Of a stretch of 64,000 nt of DNA, positions 7,022 to 15,248 are shown one piece after another (within the stretch, counting starts at the first letter, position 1; every line of letters begins with the position of its first letter). The stretch comes from Streptomyces minutiscleroticus (lineage in GTDB: Bacteria; Actinomycetota; Actinomycetes; Streptomycetales; Streptomycetaceae), in contig NZ_BMVU01000014.1 of the NCBI RefSeq assembly GCF_014650875.1, forward strand, positions 1-64,000, in the 5' to 3' direction. The notes beneath the pieces were generated by a model. The model saw nothing but the letters and a program-made list of their open reading frames with translations. It was not told where the DNA came from and did not search any database. The translations under genes were made by a program, and so were the position numbers.

Positions 7022-10000
7022 TCAGCGGAGCCGCTGGCTGATGACCTTCGACACGCCGTCGCCCTGCATGGAGACGCCGTAGAGCGCGTCGGCGATCTCC
7101 ATCGTGCGCTTCTGGTGCGTGATGACGATCAGCTGCGAGGCCTCCTGCAGCTCCTGCATGATCCGGATCAGCCGCTGCAGGTTGGTGTCGTCGAGCGCCG
7201 CCTCGACCTCGTCCATCACGTAGAACGGGCTGGGCCGCGCCTTGAAGATCGACACGAGCAGCGCCACGGCCGTCAGCGAGCGCTCGCCGCCGGACAGCAG
7301 CGACAGCCGCTTGACCTTCTTCCCCGGCGGCCGGGCCTCGACGTCCACGCCCGTGGTGAGCATGTTGTCGGGGTCGGTCAGGACCAGCCGTCCCTCACCG
7401 CCCGGGAAGAGCCTGCCGAACACGCCCTCGAACTCGCGGGCCGTGTCCCGGTAGGCCTCGGTGAAGACCTGCTCCACCCGCTCGTCGACCTCCTTCACGA
7501 CTTGAAGCAGGTCGGCGCGCGTCTTCTTGAGGTCCTCCAACTGCTCGCTGAGGAACTTGTGGCGCTCCTCCAGCGCGGCGAACTCCTCCAGGGCCAGCGG
7601 GTTGACCTTCCCGAGCTGCTGGTACGCCCGCTCGGCGGCCTTGAGCCGCTTCTCCTGCTCCGTACGGACGAACGGCCGGGGCCGGTTGCGCGGATGCTCC
7701 GGGTCCTCCGGCAGTTCCTCGCCCTGGGCGGGGAGCGAGGGCGGCACGGGCTGGTCCGGGCCGTACTCGGCCACGAGCCCCGCCGGTTCGACACCGAGTT
7801 CCTCCAGGGCCTTCGTCTCCAGCTGCTCGATGCGCAGCCGCTTCTCGGCTCCCAGTACCTCGCCACGGTGAACCGAATCCGTGAGCTTGTCGAGTTCGGC
7901 CTTCAGGTCGCGTCCCTCGGTGCGCGCGGCGGCCAGTTCCCGCTCCCGGTGGGCCTTCGCCCGCTCCGCCGCCGTGCGCTCCTCGTCCGCGCGCCCGAGC
8001 GAGACCTCCACGTGGGCGAGGAGCTGCCGGGCGCCCGCGGCGACGGCCCCGGCGACCGCGGCCTCGTGCCGCAGCCGGGCGCGGCGCCGCTCGGCCCGCG
8101 CCCGGGCCTCGCGCTCGGCACGCGCGGCGCGCTCCAGGGAGTCGGCCCGCCCGGCGAGCCCCTTCACCCGCTCCTCGTGCGTGCGCGCCTGGAGCCGCGC
8201 CTCCATCTCGGTCTGCCGCGCGTTGGCGCCGTCCGCGGCGAGCCGGTCGCGCACGGAGGTGTCGGGCTCCTCCTCCACCGGCGTCTCCTCGGCGACCGCG
8301 AGCCGTTCGGCCAGCTCCTCGGCCTCCTCCAGGGCGCGGTCCAGGGCCTCCCGCGCGCGGTCGGCGGCGGCCCGGGCGCGCTCGGCCTCGCCCGCGGCGG
8401 CGCGCGCCTGCCCGGCGAGCCGGCCCAGCTGCTGGGCGACGGAGGACTTCTCCCGGTCGGCGGCGCGCCGCCGCTCCCCCAGCTCCTCGACGAGAGCGGC
8501 GCGTTCCGCGCGCCGCTCGGCCGCGGCGTGCTGGGCCTCCGTCAGCTCCGCGCACCGCACGGCGAGTTCCGCCAGCTCGGCGGCGGCCTCGTCGACGGAC
8601 GCCCGTACCTCCAGGAGGCTGGGCGCGCCGGCGGACCCGCCGTGCGCGAAGTGCGCCCCGAGCAGGTCGCCCTCCGCGGTGACCGCCGTCAGGCCGGGCC
8701 GCGCGCGCACCAGGTCCTCGGCCTCCTCCAGCGTGCCGACGACGACGATCCCGCGCAGCAGCCCGCGTACGGCGGCCATCAGCTCGTCGGGGCCCCGGAC
8801 GAGGTCGGCGGCGTACGGGTACGGGAGCGTGCCGCCGGCCGGCGCCCCGGTCCCCGTGCCCGTACGAACCGTCCCCGAGCCGGACGCGCGCGCGGCCGGA
8901 ACCGGCTCCTCGGGCCCACCTGCCAGCAGCAGTGCGGCCCGGCCCGCGTCCTGCTTGCGCAGCAGCCGGAGGGCCTCGGCGGCCGCGGCCGGCGAGGCGA
9001 CGGCGACGGCGTCCGCGGCCGCGCCGAAGGCGGCCGCGAGCGGCACCTCGTACCCGGGCGTCACCGACAGCAGCCCGGCGGCGGGCCCGAGCAGCCCGGT
9101 CAGCTCGTCCCCCGCGGCGAGCAGCGCGCCGGTGCCGTCCTTGCGGCGCAGGCCCAGGGCGAGGGCCTCGCGCCGGGCGGCGACGGCGGCGCGCTCGCGC
9201 TCCGCGGCCGTGACCGCCTCGCGGGCCGCCGTCAGCGCGGCCTCCGCCCCGGCCAGCTCCCGCTTGGCGGCCTCGTGCCGCCCGGCCAGCTCGGCGTCGT
9301 CCGCGTCCAGGCCGTCGACCTCGGCCTTCAGCGCCTCGTACTCCTCCTGGGCGGCGACGGCACGTTCCTGCGCCTCGTCGCGGGCGGCGGCGAGACGGTC
9401 GATCTCCGACTGGGCGGCGGCGGCCCGCGAACGGGCCGCGCCGGCCTGCCCGTTCAGCCGGGCCAGCCCTTCGCGCCGGTCCGCGATGGCGCGGGCGGCG
9501 TCCTTGAGGCGGCGCTCCTCCGCGGCGAGCTCGCGCTCCAGCTCGGCGCGGTGCGCGACGGTGTCCTCCAGCGCCCGCTCGGCCGCCTCCAGGGCCGCTT
9601 CGAGCTCGGCCTCCTGCTCGCGGACGCGCGCGGCCTCGCGCTCCATGTCCTCGGGGTCGCGCCCGCGCCGCTCCTCCGGCGGCTGCGCGGTGGCGCTCTT
9701 GACCCGGGCGTCCGCCAGCGAGACCGTGCCGCGCACCCGCTCGGCGAGCTGCGACAGCTCGTACCAGGTCTGCTGGGCCCGCTGCAGGCGCGGGGCAAGG
9801 CGCCGGACCTCCTCCTCCAGCTCCGCCTCGCGTCGCAGGGCCTTCGCCAGCTCGGCCTCGGCGGCGTCCTTGCGCCGCTTGAGCGCGGCCTCGTCGGCGA
9901 TCTCGGCCTCCAGCGCGCGGCGCAGGCGTACGAGGTCGTCGGCGAGGAGGCGCAGGCGCGCGTCGCGCAGGTCGGCCTGGATCACGGCGGCCCGGCGGGC

Positions 10001-10633
10001 GACGGCGGCCTGCCGGCCCAGCGGCTTGAGCTGGCGGCGCAGCTCGTCGGTGAGGTCCTGCACCCGGGCGAGGTTGGCCTGCATGGCGTCCAGCTTGCGG
10101 AGCGCCTTCTCCTTGCGCTTGCGGTGCTTGAGGACGCCGGCCGCCTCCTCGATGAAGGCGCGGCGGCCCATGGGGTCGGCGTGCAGTACGGAGTCGAGCT
10201 GGCCCTGCCCGACGATGACGTGCATCTCGCGTCCGATGCCGGAGTCGGACAGCAGCTCCTGGATGTCGAGGAGACGGCACGTGTCACCGTTGATCTGGTA
10301 CTCGCTGCCGCCGTTGCGGAACATGATCCGCGTGATGGTGACCTCGGCGTACTCGATGGGGAGGGCGCCGTCGGAGTTGTCGATGGTGAGGGAGACCTCG
10401 GCGCGGCCGAGCGGGGGCCGCCCGGTGGTGCCGGCGAAGATGACGTCCTCCATCTTGCCGCCGCGCAGCGACTTGGCGCCCTGCTCGCCCATGACCCAGC
10501 TCAGCGCGTCCACGACGTTGGACTTGCCGGAGCCGTTGGGTCCCACCACGCACGTGATGCCCGGCTCGAACCGCAGTGTGGTCGCCGAGGCGAACGACTT
10601 GAACCCGCGGAGGGTCAGGGCCTTGAGGTGCAC
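7022..10633 (-). CDS. smc: Chromosome segregation protein SMC
   Basis: This is the structural maintenance of chromosomes ATPase, the core of the SMC-ScpAB condensin that compacts and segregates the chromosome during sporulation. The 1203-aa protein has the N-terminal head with Walker A GPNGSGKSN at 31-39, a long coiled coil, a hinge near 510-690, a second coil, and the C-terminal head with signature LSGGERS from ~1113 and Walker B FYVMDEVEAALDD from ~1137. The hinge carries an unusual Gly/Thr/Pro-rich insert (about 60 residues). The start chosen is GTG 10633, where the protein begins VHLKALTLRGFKSFA; an in-frame ATG 13 codons upstream lacks family-like sequence. Confidence 0.96.
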   Translation of the reverse strand: MHLKALTLRGFKSFASATTLRFEPGITCVVGPNGSGKSNVVDALSWVMGEQGAKSLRGGKMEDVIFAGTTGRPPLGRAEVSLTIDNSDGALPIEYAEVTITRIMFRNGGSEYQINGDTCRLLDIQELLSDSGIGREMHVIVGQGQLDSVLHADPMGRRAFIEEAAGVLKHRKRKEKALRKLDAMQANLARVQDLTDELRRQLKPLGRQAAVARRAAVIQADLRDARLRLLADDLVRLRRALEAEIADEAALKRRKDAAEAELAKALRREAELEEEVRRLAPRLQRAQQTWYELSQLAERVRGTVSLADARVKSATAQPPEERRGRDPEDMEREAARVREQEAELEAALEAAERALEDTVAHRAELERELAAEERRLKDAARAIADRREGLARLNGQAGAARSRAAAAQSEIDRLAAARDEAQERAVAAQEEYEALKAEVDGLDADDAELAGRHEAAKRELAGAEAALTAAREAVTAAERERAAVAARREALALGLRRKDGTGALLAAGDELTGLLGPAAGLLSVTPGYEVPLAAAFGAAADAVAVASPAAAAEALRLLRKQDAGRAALLLAGGPEEPVPAARASGSGTVRTGTGTGAPAGGTLPYPYAADLVRGPDELMAAVRGLLRGIVVVGTLEEAEDLVRARPGLTAVTAEGDLLGAHFAHGGSAGAPSLLEVRASVDEAAAELAELAVRCAELTEAQHAAAERRAERAALVEELGERRRAADREKSSVAQQLGRLAGQARAAAGEAERARAAADRAREALDRALEEAEELAERLAVAEETPVEEEPDTSVRDRLAADGANARQTEMEARLQARTHEERVKGLAGRADSLERAARAEREARARAERRRARLRHEAAVAGAVAAGARQLLAHVEVSLGRADEERTAAERAKAHRERELAAARTEGRDLKAELDKLTDSVHRGEVLGAEKRLRIEQLETKALEELGVEPAGLVAEYGPDQPVPPSLPAQGEELPEDPEHPRNRPRPFVRTEQEKRLKAAERAYQQLGKVNPLALEEFAALEERHKFLSEQLEDLKKTRADLLQVVKEVDERVEQVFTEAYRDTAREFEGVFGRLFPGGEGRLVLTDPDNMLTTGVDVEARPPGKKVKRLSLLSGGERSLTAVALLVSIFKARPSPFYVMDEVEAALDDTNLQRLIRIMQELQEASQLIVITHQKRTMEIADALYGVSMQGDGVSKVISQRLR

Positions 10634-10744
10634 GCCGCTGGACTCTACCTTCCGGGCCGTGTCCCACTGCATGAACGCGCGGTTTCGCGCAGGAACGCGC
10701 AGGGCACATCAGACGTTGAGACAGTGAAAAGGTGTGCTGGACAA

Positions 10745-10774
10745 GAAAAAAGAAGGGACGCCGAAGCGTCCCTT
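10745..10774 (-). terminator. Intrinsic terminator of the 67-aa protein gene
   Basis: AAGGGACGC (10753-10761) and GCGTCCCTT (10766-10774) form a 9-bp stem around CGAA. Read on the minus strand the stem is followed directly by a T-rich tract (complement of the A-run 10745-10752). This is a textbook Rho-independent site, rare in this GC range, and it separates this gene from smc. Confidence 0.85.
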
Positions 10775-10841
10775 GCAATGCTGGTCAACCGGTGTACACG
10801 GGCAGCCCGACCACGTGGTGGCGTGGAGCGTGGACGAGTGG

Positions 10842-11045
10842 TCAGGTGAGCGCAGGCTCCGCCTGGGGTACGTCGATGTCCTCGAGAAGCGAGTCGTGAG
10901 AAGCGGCAGCCGTCAGCGCGTCGTTCTCCGCCTGGATCCGTACGAGCTCGGATTCGAGATCCTGGACGCGCTGCTGGAGCCGTCGCATCTCGGCGAGGAG
11001 TCGCGGGTCGGAGCCGCCGACGTAACCGAGAAGCGCCTTTGCCAT
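10842..11045 (-). CDS. Small conserved coiled-coil protein
   Basis: The 67-aa protein starts MAKALLGYVGG and continues as one amphipathic helix, RLLAEMRRLQQRVQDLESELVRIQAENDAL, with leucines at heptad spacing; it ends with an acidic tail. A GGAGG ribosome site 10 nt before ATG 11045 and a perfect terminator downstream mark it as a genuine transcription unit. The function is unknown. The short leucine-zipper form suggests dimerisation or binding to a larger coiled-coil partner; neighbouring Smc is an obvious but untested candidate. The frame is open much further upstream, but the segment there has no ribosome site and poor codon pattern. Confidence 0.8.
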   Translation of the reverse strand: MAKALLGYVGGSDPRLLAEMRRLQQRVQDLESELVRIQAENDALTAAASHDSLLEDIDVPQAEPALT

Positions 11046-11422
11046 GATGGATGGTCCTCCGCACTGAGTACCGACTAGCGGTGTGGGTCCTGAGGGAAAT
11101 CGCACCCGCGATGTCTGGCACTCTTCAGTTCTTGCTGCCGTTCTCACATGCCAAACAGCGAAGGTGCGCGGGGCTTTCAGAGTCTCACCAAAATGTTTGA
11201 CGGTCAACACGATCAAGCCCGCGTCGACGGGCGGCCCGGGGGCGCGCGGCCGGGAACGGCGGCGCTGCTCCTCCCGCGGGACCCGGAGGGCGTGGAGATC
11301 AACCTTGACAGCGGAGCCTGCCACGCCCCGGGCTTCTTGGCAACCACCTGCTCGTTTTCCGTCGGGAACCGACCGCGGCGACGGGTCGGACGGCGGCCGC
11401 GGCACCCGTGCGGCCCCCCGCG
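11046..11422. other. Intergenic region between acylphosphatase and 67-aa gene
   Basis: About 377 bp, relatively AT-rich in the middle. It contains TTGAC-G-GTCAA (11197-11207), an 11-bp palindrome whose minus-strand copy could serve as a -35 box, but no convincing -10 box follows at normal spacing. A stretch near 11070-11120 looks superficially like a tRNA 3' half but does not fold as one. Confidence 0.4.
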
Positions 11423-11704
11423 TCACCGGATGGCGAAGCCGTCGTAGCCGCCGCGGGGCGTGTCCCAAATCTCAGTGACACCGTCGACCCTGCCGGGTGT
11501 GTCGCCGCTCTGGAGCCATTCCAGGAGCCTCTCGCACCCCTCGCGGGGCCCCTCCGCGACCACCTGGACCCGTCCGTCGGCGAGATTGAGAGCAAAACCA
11601 CTCAGGCCGCCGATCTCCAGCGCCCTGGCCCGCGTGAACCAGCGGAAACCCACGCCCTGGACCTGCCCCCGCACCCAGGCGACGAGCCGTGCATCGTCCT
11701 TCAT
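11423..11704 (-). CDS. acyP: Acylphosphatase
   Basis: This small cytosolic enzyme hydrolyses acyl phosphates such as acetyl phosphate and 1,3-bisphosphoglycerate. The 93-aa protein has both family signatures: VRGQVQGVGFRWFTR, with the catalytic phosphate-binding Arg after GVGF, and the GFALNLADGRVQVVAEG segment with the catalytic Asn. The usual length is ~90 residues. It sits upstream of smc and the coiled-coil gene on the same strand but is separated from them by ~380 bp, so separate transcription is likely. The physiological role of bacterial acylphosphatases is not well defined. Confidence 0.93.
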   Translation of the reverse strand: MKDDARLVAWVRGQVQGVGFRWFTRARALEIGGLSGFALNLADGRVQVVAEGPREGCERLLEWLQSGDTPGRVDGVTEIWDTPRGGYDGFAIR

Positions 11705-11835
11705 GGGTGCACGCTAACCAACCAAAAGCTCTGGGGGCACATCCTCCCCATGCGCCATGGGGTACCGTCCGAACCCAATGAAACTCACTCGTTCGGGTGA
11801 GGGACGTTGACCGCAAGGACGAGGAAGGCCAGGAG

Positions 11836-12921
11836 ATGGGACGCCACCGACGCTCCGCCGCCGGCCGCGCCGCCACGGACCGCGCCACCGGGGCCACGCA
11901 GTCGTACGACACGCACACGCCCGGCCCGGGCGGGGAGCGGCAGCCGGAAGGCGGCGTGTCCGCGCCCGGCGGCGACCCCTTCGCGAAGAGCACCGCCTAC
12001 CTGTTCGCGACGGAGGACACCGGCCCGCACGCCGCGGGCCCGCGCGCGGCGCGGGACGGCGGCCGGGCCGGCAGCGCGCACCGCCGCCGGAAGAAGTCCG
12101 GCGCGCCGGTGCGGACCGGGCTGCTCGGCGCCTCGGCGGCCGTGGCCCTGGGAGCCGTGGCGGTCGCCTCCGGTCTGCTGCCCGGCGGCGACGGCTTCTC
12201 GGTCGGCGGCGGCGGCTCGGACAACGTCCGGGCGGCGGACTCCCCGACCGGCCTGCAGACGCAGGGCGGCACGGACGGCACCGCGGACGTGGGCACGGAC
12301 GGCGGCGCCTCGGCGTCGGCGGGCGCGGGGACCGAGCGGTCCGCCTCGCCCTCGGCGAAGCCCACGAAGTCCGCGGACGAGGCCCCGAAGGCGTCCGCCT
12401 CGAAGACACCGTCCGCCGAGAAGCAGAGGACCGAGCCGAGGGCGACGCCGACGCCGAGCCGCAGGGCCGCCTCGGAGGCGCCCGCGCAGGACTCGTCCTC
12501 GTCCGCCTCGTCCTCGTCCTCCTCGGCCGCCTCCCAGCCCGCCGGCTCCTCGGTGGAGGCGCAGGTCGTCGCGCTCGTCAACCAGGAGCGGGCCAAGGTG
12601 GGCTGCCGGCCGCTGACCTCGTCCGGCTCGCTGGCGAAGCTGGCCGAGGACTTCAGCGTCGACATGGCCGAGCGGGACTTCTTCGACCACACCGACCCGG
12701 ACGGGGCCACGCCCTGGGACCGGGCGGCGGACGCGGGCATATCCAGCCTGGGCGGCGAGAACATAGCCCGCGGCCAGGCGGACGCCGCGGCCGTGATGGA
12801 TGCCTGGATGAACAGCCCCGGCCACCGCGCGAACATACTGAACTGCGACTTCAGGACCATAGGCGTCGGCGCGCACTTCGCGTCGGGCGGCCCGTGGTGG
12901 ACGCAGGACTTCGGCTACTGA
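11836..12921 (+). CDS. CAP (SCP/PR1) domain membrane-anchored surface protein
   Basis: This 361-aa protein has an Arg-rich cytosolic N-terminus typical of Streptomyces (MGRHRRSAAGRA), one transmembrane helix at about 93-115, a ~110-residue Ser/Thr/Ala/Pro-rich linker, and a C-terminal CAP domain (~238-361). The CAP domain shows VALVNQERAKVGCRPL, the HTDPDGATPWDRA segment, GGENIARG, MNSPGHRANILN and the closing WWTQDFGY. The fold is topologically extracellular. Bacterial CAP proteins are proposed to bind lipids or cell-wall components; a catalytic activity is not established. The start at 11836 is favoured by GAGGAAGG 7 nt upstream; a frame extension of 13 codons is possible. Confidence 0.88.
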   Translation: MGRHRRSAAGRAATDRATGATQSYDTHTPGPGGERQPEGGVSAPGGDPFAKSTAYLFATEDTGPHAAGPRAARDGGRAGSAHRRRKKSGAPVRTGLLGASAAVALGAVAVASGLLPGGDGFSVGGGGSDNVRAADSPTGLQTQGGTDGTADVGTDGGASASAGAGTERSASPSAKPTKSADEAPKASASKTPSAEKQRTEPRATPTPSRRAASEAPAQDSSSSASSSSSSAASQPAGSSVEAQVVALVNQERAKVGCRPLTSSGSLAKLAEDFSVDMAERDFFDHTDPDGATPWDRAADAGISSLGGENIARGQADAAAVMDAWMNSPGHRANILNCDFRTIGVGAHFASGGPWWTQDFGY

Positions 12922-13108
12922 CCTCTTCGCGGGTCGAAGGCTTACGCACCTCCCATGGCCGTCTCGGGACGAGCAAGTCCACGTCCTCCACGGCCGGGCC
13001 GAGGACCTTCCCCTGCCGCAGACCGCACCCGGCAGCCGCCGGACGCCACGACCCGGCACTCGGACATCCCCCGGGCGACTTCCCTCCGAGAACGCCCTTC
13101 ACAACGGA

Positions 13109-13591
13109 TCAGGCAGGCGACCGCCGTACGTGGGCCGACCCTGTCAACGTGACGGAAAGCAGGGGAAGCATCCGCCCCGCGATGGAACCCGACGGCGTCG
13201 CGCCGATCCGCACCGCCCCCATCGCACGGTAGAACGGCTCGGCGTTCGGATCGGCATCGATCGTCAGGCGGGTGAATCCGGCGTTCCGCGCGGTGTCGAG
13301 AGCGTGCTCGAACAACTTGCGGCCGACGCCCTGGCCGATGGCCACCGGATCCACGAACATCATGCCCACGGCGCCTTCCGGCGGCTTCCCGTCCACAGTG
13401 GTGAATCCGAGCACGCGGCCGTCCTGCTCGGCCAGTGCGGTCCGCCGGACTTCGACCTCCGAAGGGTGGACGGTCAGCTCGTCCCTGCAGGCTGCCATGA
13501 AGTCTTCGTCGTAGCCCCAGTGGGCCTTGGACCGAAGCGCCAGTTCCGTCAGATCGTCGGCCTCGTCGGGCCGGGCATCTCTGATCAGCAT
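13109..13591 (-). CDS. GNAT-family N-acetyltransferase
   Basis: The 160-aa enzyme has a standard GNAT fold: MLIRDARPDEADDLTELAL is the first strand and helix, VLGFTTVDG the central strand, and VDPVAIGQGVGRKLFEHAL the acetyl-CoA pyrophosphate loop with Q/R-x-x-G-x-G/A; LTIDADPNAEPFYRAMGA is strand 5 plus the Y-containing helix. The acceptor substrate is unknown. The start at 13591 has GGGGGAG just upstream; two further ATG codons six residues earlier lack a ribosome site. It is divergent from the HxlR gene with ~315 bp between them. Confidence 0.82.
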   Translation of the reverse strand: MLIRDARPDEADDLTELALRSKAHWGYDEDFMAACRDELTVHPSEVEVRRTALAEQDGRVLGFTTVDGKPPEGAVGMMFVDPVAIGQGVGRKLFEHALDTARNAGFTRLTIDADPNAEPFYRAMGAVRIGATPSGSIAGRMLPLLSVTLTGSAHVRRSPA

Positions 13592-13905
13592 GGACTCCCC
13601 CACCATCACGGGACAGCGTGTTCGTCGATGTTCGCACAGCTGGACCGCATCCGACTGGTATCCCCGGACACGTCTCAGCCCGGGGCCCTGGCGGGCCGTG
13701 GGAGGGCGTTCGACGACGACCGACGCCGACGACCGTCGACGGCCGAGTCGCGGGCCGCGGCGTTGCTCGATGGCACAGTTCCAGGTCAGAGACCTGGCCC
13801 TGTACTTCTTCGGCTACCGGGACCGGGCCACGCCGGGGCCCGGTGTGCGCTCACCCAGGGTTGGCGCAATCTTTCGGTGAGCGCTGCGGGGCGTACAGTG
13901 GCGGC
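13592..13905. other. Intergenic region between GNAT gene and HxlR gene
   Basis: About 314 bp. The notable element is the nested palindrome at 13775-13803. No terminator or additional gene was supported. Confidence 0.45.
13775..13803. promoter_or_regulatory. Nested palindrome upstream of the HxlR gene
   Basis: CCAGGTC and GACCTGG flank AGA (13781-13797), and the arms are enclosed by ACAG (13775-13778) and CTGT (13800-13803), giving a symmetric 29-bp element. It lies 103 bp before the regulator start. It may be a self-operator or a target of another protein. Confidence 0.35.
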
Positions 13906-14325
13906 ATGGACACCACGTCGCCGGCCGGGGGGACGGCCGGGAGCCGCGCCGCGGAGGACCTCGCGTACGACGTGTTCTCGCGGAGCTGTCCCTCGCGCGG
14001 CACCCTGGAGCACGTGACCGGCCGCTGGGGCGCGCTGACGCTCGGCGCGCTGCACGAGGGGCCGTTCCGCTTCAACGAGCTGCGCCGCCGCGTCGACGGC
14101 GTCAGCGAGAAGATGCTCTCCCAGACGCTGCAGGCGCTGGAGCGCGACGGCCTGGTGCACCGCGAGGCGCAGCCGACGAACCCGCCGCGCGTGGACTACG
14201 AGCTGACGCCGCTGGGCCGCGAGGTCGCCGAGCGGCTGCTGGGCCTCATCCGCTTCGTCGAGGGCCGCATGGACGACGTGCTCGGCGCGCGCGAGCGCTA
14301 CGACGCCACGCGCGGCGGCCGCTGA
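13906..14325 (+). CDS. HxlR-family winged-helix transcriptional regulator
   Basis: The 139-aa regulator has the HxlR signature: CPSRGTLEHVTGRWGALTLGALHEGPFRFNELRRRVDGVSEKMLSQTLQALERDGLVHRE, with Cys28 in the N-terminal helix position often used for redox or carbonyl sensing (as in YodB and HypR). The wing and Tyr-x-Leu-Thr-x-x-Gly (YELTPLGRE) follow. HxlR proteins act as dimers and often control neighbouring oxidoreductase genes; here the neighbours are a GNAT gene (divergent) and mutM (convergent, overlapping by 28 bp). The target genes are unknown. Confidence 0.87.
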   Translation: MDTTSPAGGTAGSRAAEDLAYDVFSRSCPSRGTLEHVTGRWGALTLGALHEGPFRFNELRRRVDGVSEKMLSQTLQALERDGLVHREAQPTNPPRVDYELTPLGREVAERLLGLIRFVEGRMDDVLGARERYDATRGGR

Positions 14326-15158
14326 CAGCGCGGGCAGAAGTAGCTGGACCGGTTCATCCAGGGCCGCCGCCGCATCGGGGTGCCGCAGCGCCGGCACGGC
14401 TCGCCCTCGCGTCCGTACGCGTCCAGGGACCGGTCGAAGTAGCCGGACTCGCCGTTCACGTTGACGTAGAGGCTGTCGAAGCTGGTGCCGCCGACCGCGA
14501 GCGCCGCGTTCATCACGTCCCGGACGTGGCCCAGGAGTTCGGCGGTGCGCGGGCGGGTGAGGGCCGCGGTCGGGCGGTCGTAGTGCAGGCGCGAGCGCCA
14601 CAGCGCCTCGTCCGCGTAGATGTTGCCGACCCCGCTGATCAGCGACTGGTCGAGCAGGGCCCGCTTGACGGTGGTGCGCCGCCGGTGCAGCGCCGCGTGG
14701 AAGGCGGCGTCGTCGAACAGCGGGTCCAGCGGGTCGCGGGCGATGTGCCCGATGACGTCGGGCAGGCCGTCGGGCGTGACGTCGTGCACCGACAGGCCGC
14801 CGAAGGTGCGCTGGTCGACGAAGCGCAGCTCGGTGCCCTGCTCGTCGGCGAAGCGCACGCGGATGCGCAGGTGCTTCTCGTCGGGCGCGTCGTGCGGCTG
14901 GACCAGCAGCTGCCCGCTCATGCCCAGGTGCGCGAGGACCGCCGTCCGCTCGTCGGCCAGCGGCAGCCACAGGTACTTGCCGCGGCGCCGGGCCGGGCCG
15001 ACCCGGTGCCCGGCGAGCCGGGAGCCGAAGTCCTCGCCGCCCGCGAGGTGCCGCCGCACGGCACGCGGGTGCAGCACCCTGACGTCGGCGACGACCCGCC
15101 CGCTGACCCAGCGCTCCAGGCCACGGCGGACGACCTCGACCTCGGGAAGTTCGGGCAC
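14298..15158 (-). CDS. mutM: Formamidopyrimidine-DNA glycosylase (Fpg/MutM)
   Basis: This bifunctional DNA glycosylase/AP lyase removes 8-oxoguanine and formamidopyrimidines. The 286-aa protein begins MPELPEVEVVRRGL with the catalytic N-terminal Pro2 and Glu3, has the H2TH segment around SLISGVGNIYADEALWRSRLH, and ends with the zinc finger CRRCGTPMRRRPWMNRSSYFCPRC containing four Cys. The ATG at 15158 is fixed because Pro2 must become the N-terminus. Its 3' end overlaps the convergent HxlR gene by 28 bp. It is downstream of rnc but separated by a strong hairpin. Confidence 0.96.
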   Translation of the reverse strand: MPELPEVEVVRRGLERWVSGRVVADVRVLHPRAVRRHLAGGEDFGSRLAGHRVGPARRRGKYLWLPLADERTAVLAHLGMSGQLLVQPHDAPDEKHLRIRVRFADEQGTELRFVDQRTFGGLSVHDVTPDGLPDVIGHIARDPLDPLFDDAAFHAALHRRRTTVKRALLDQSLISGVGNIYADEALWRSRLHYDRPTAALTRPRTAELLGHVRDVMNAALAVGGTSFDSLYVNVNGESGYFDRSLDAYGREGEPCRRCGTPMRRRPWMNRSSYFCPRCQRPPRVAS

Positions 15159-15198
15159 GGGGACGATCCTCTCGTACAGGGGGACGGCGACGGACGGG

Positions 15199-15234
15199 CG
15201 AAGCCCCCGCCGGACGTGTCCGGCGGGGGCTTCG
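15199..15234 (-). terminator. Terminator between rnc and mutM
   Basis: A perfect 16-bp stem (15199-15214 with 15219-15234) closes a CGTG loop. It lies 15 bp beyond the rnc stop and 41 bp before the mutM start, so mutM may depend on read-through or on its own start site. Confidence 0.75.
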
Positions 15235-15248
15235 GGAAACGTGGGACG

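Noticed and set aside
11070..11130. tRNA-like 3' half on the minus strand
   Set aside because: A sequence resembling a T-loop is present, but the flanking bases do not pair and no anticodon arm or acceptor stem can be drawn.
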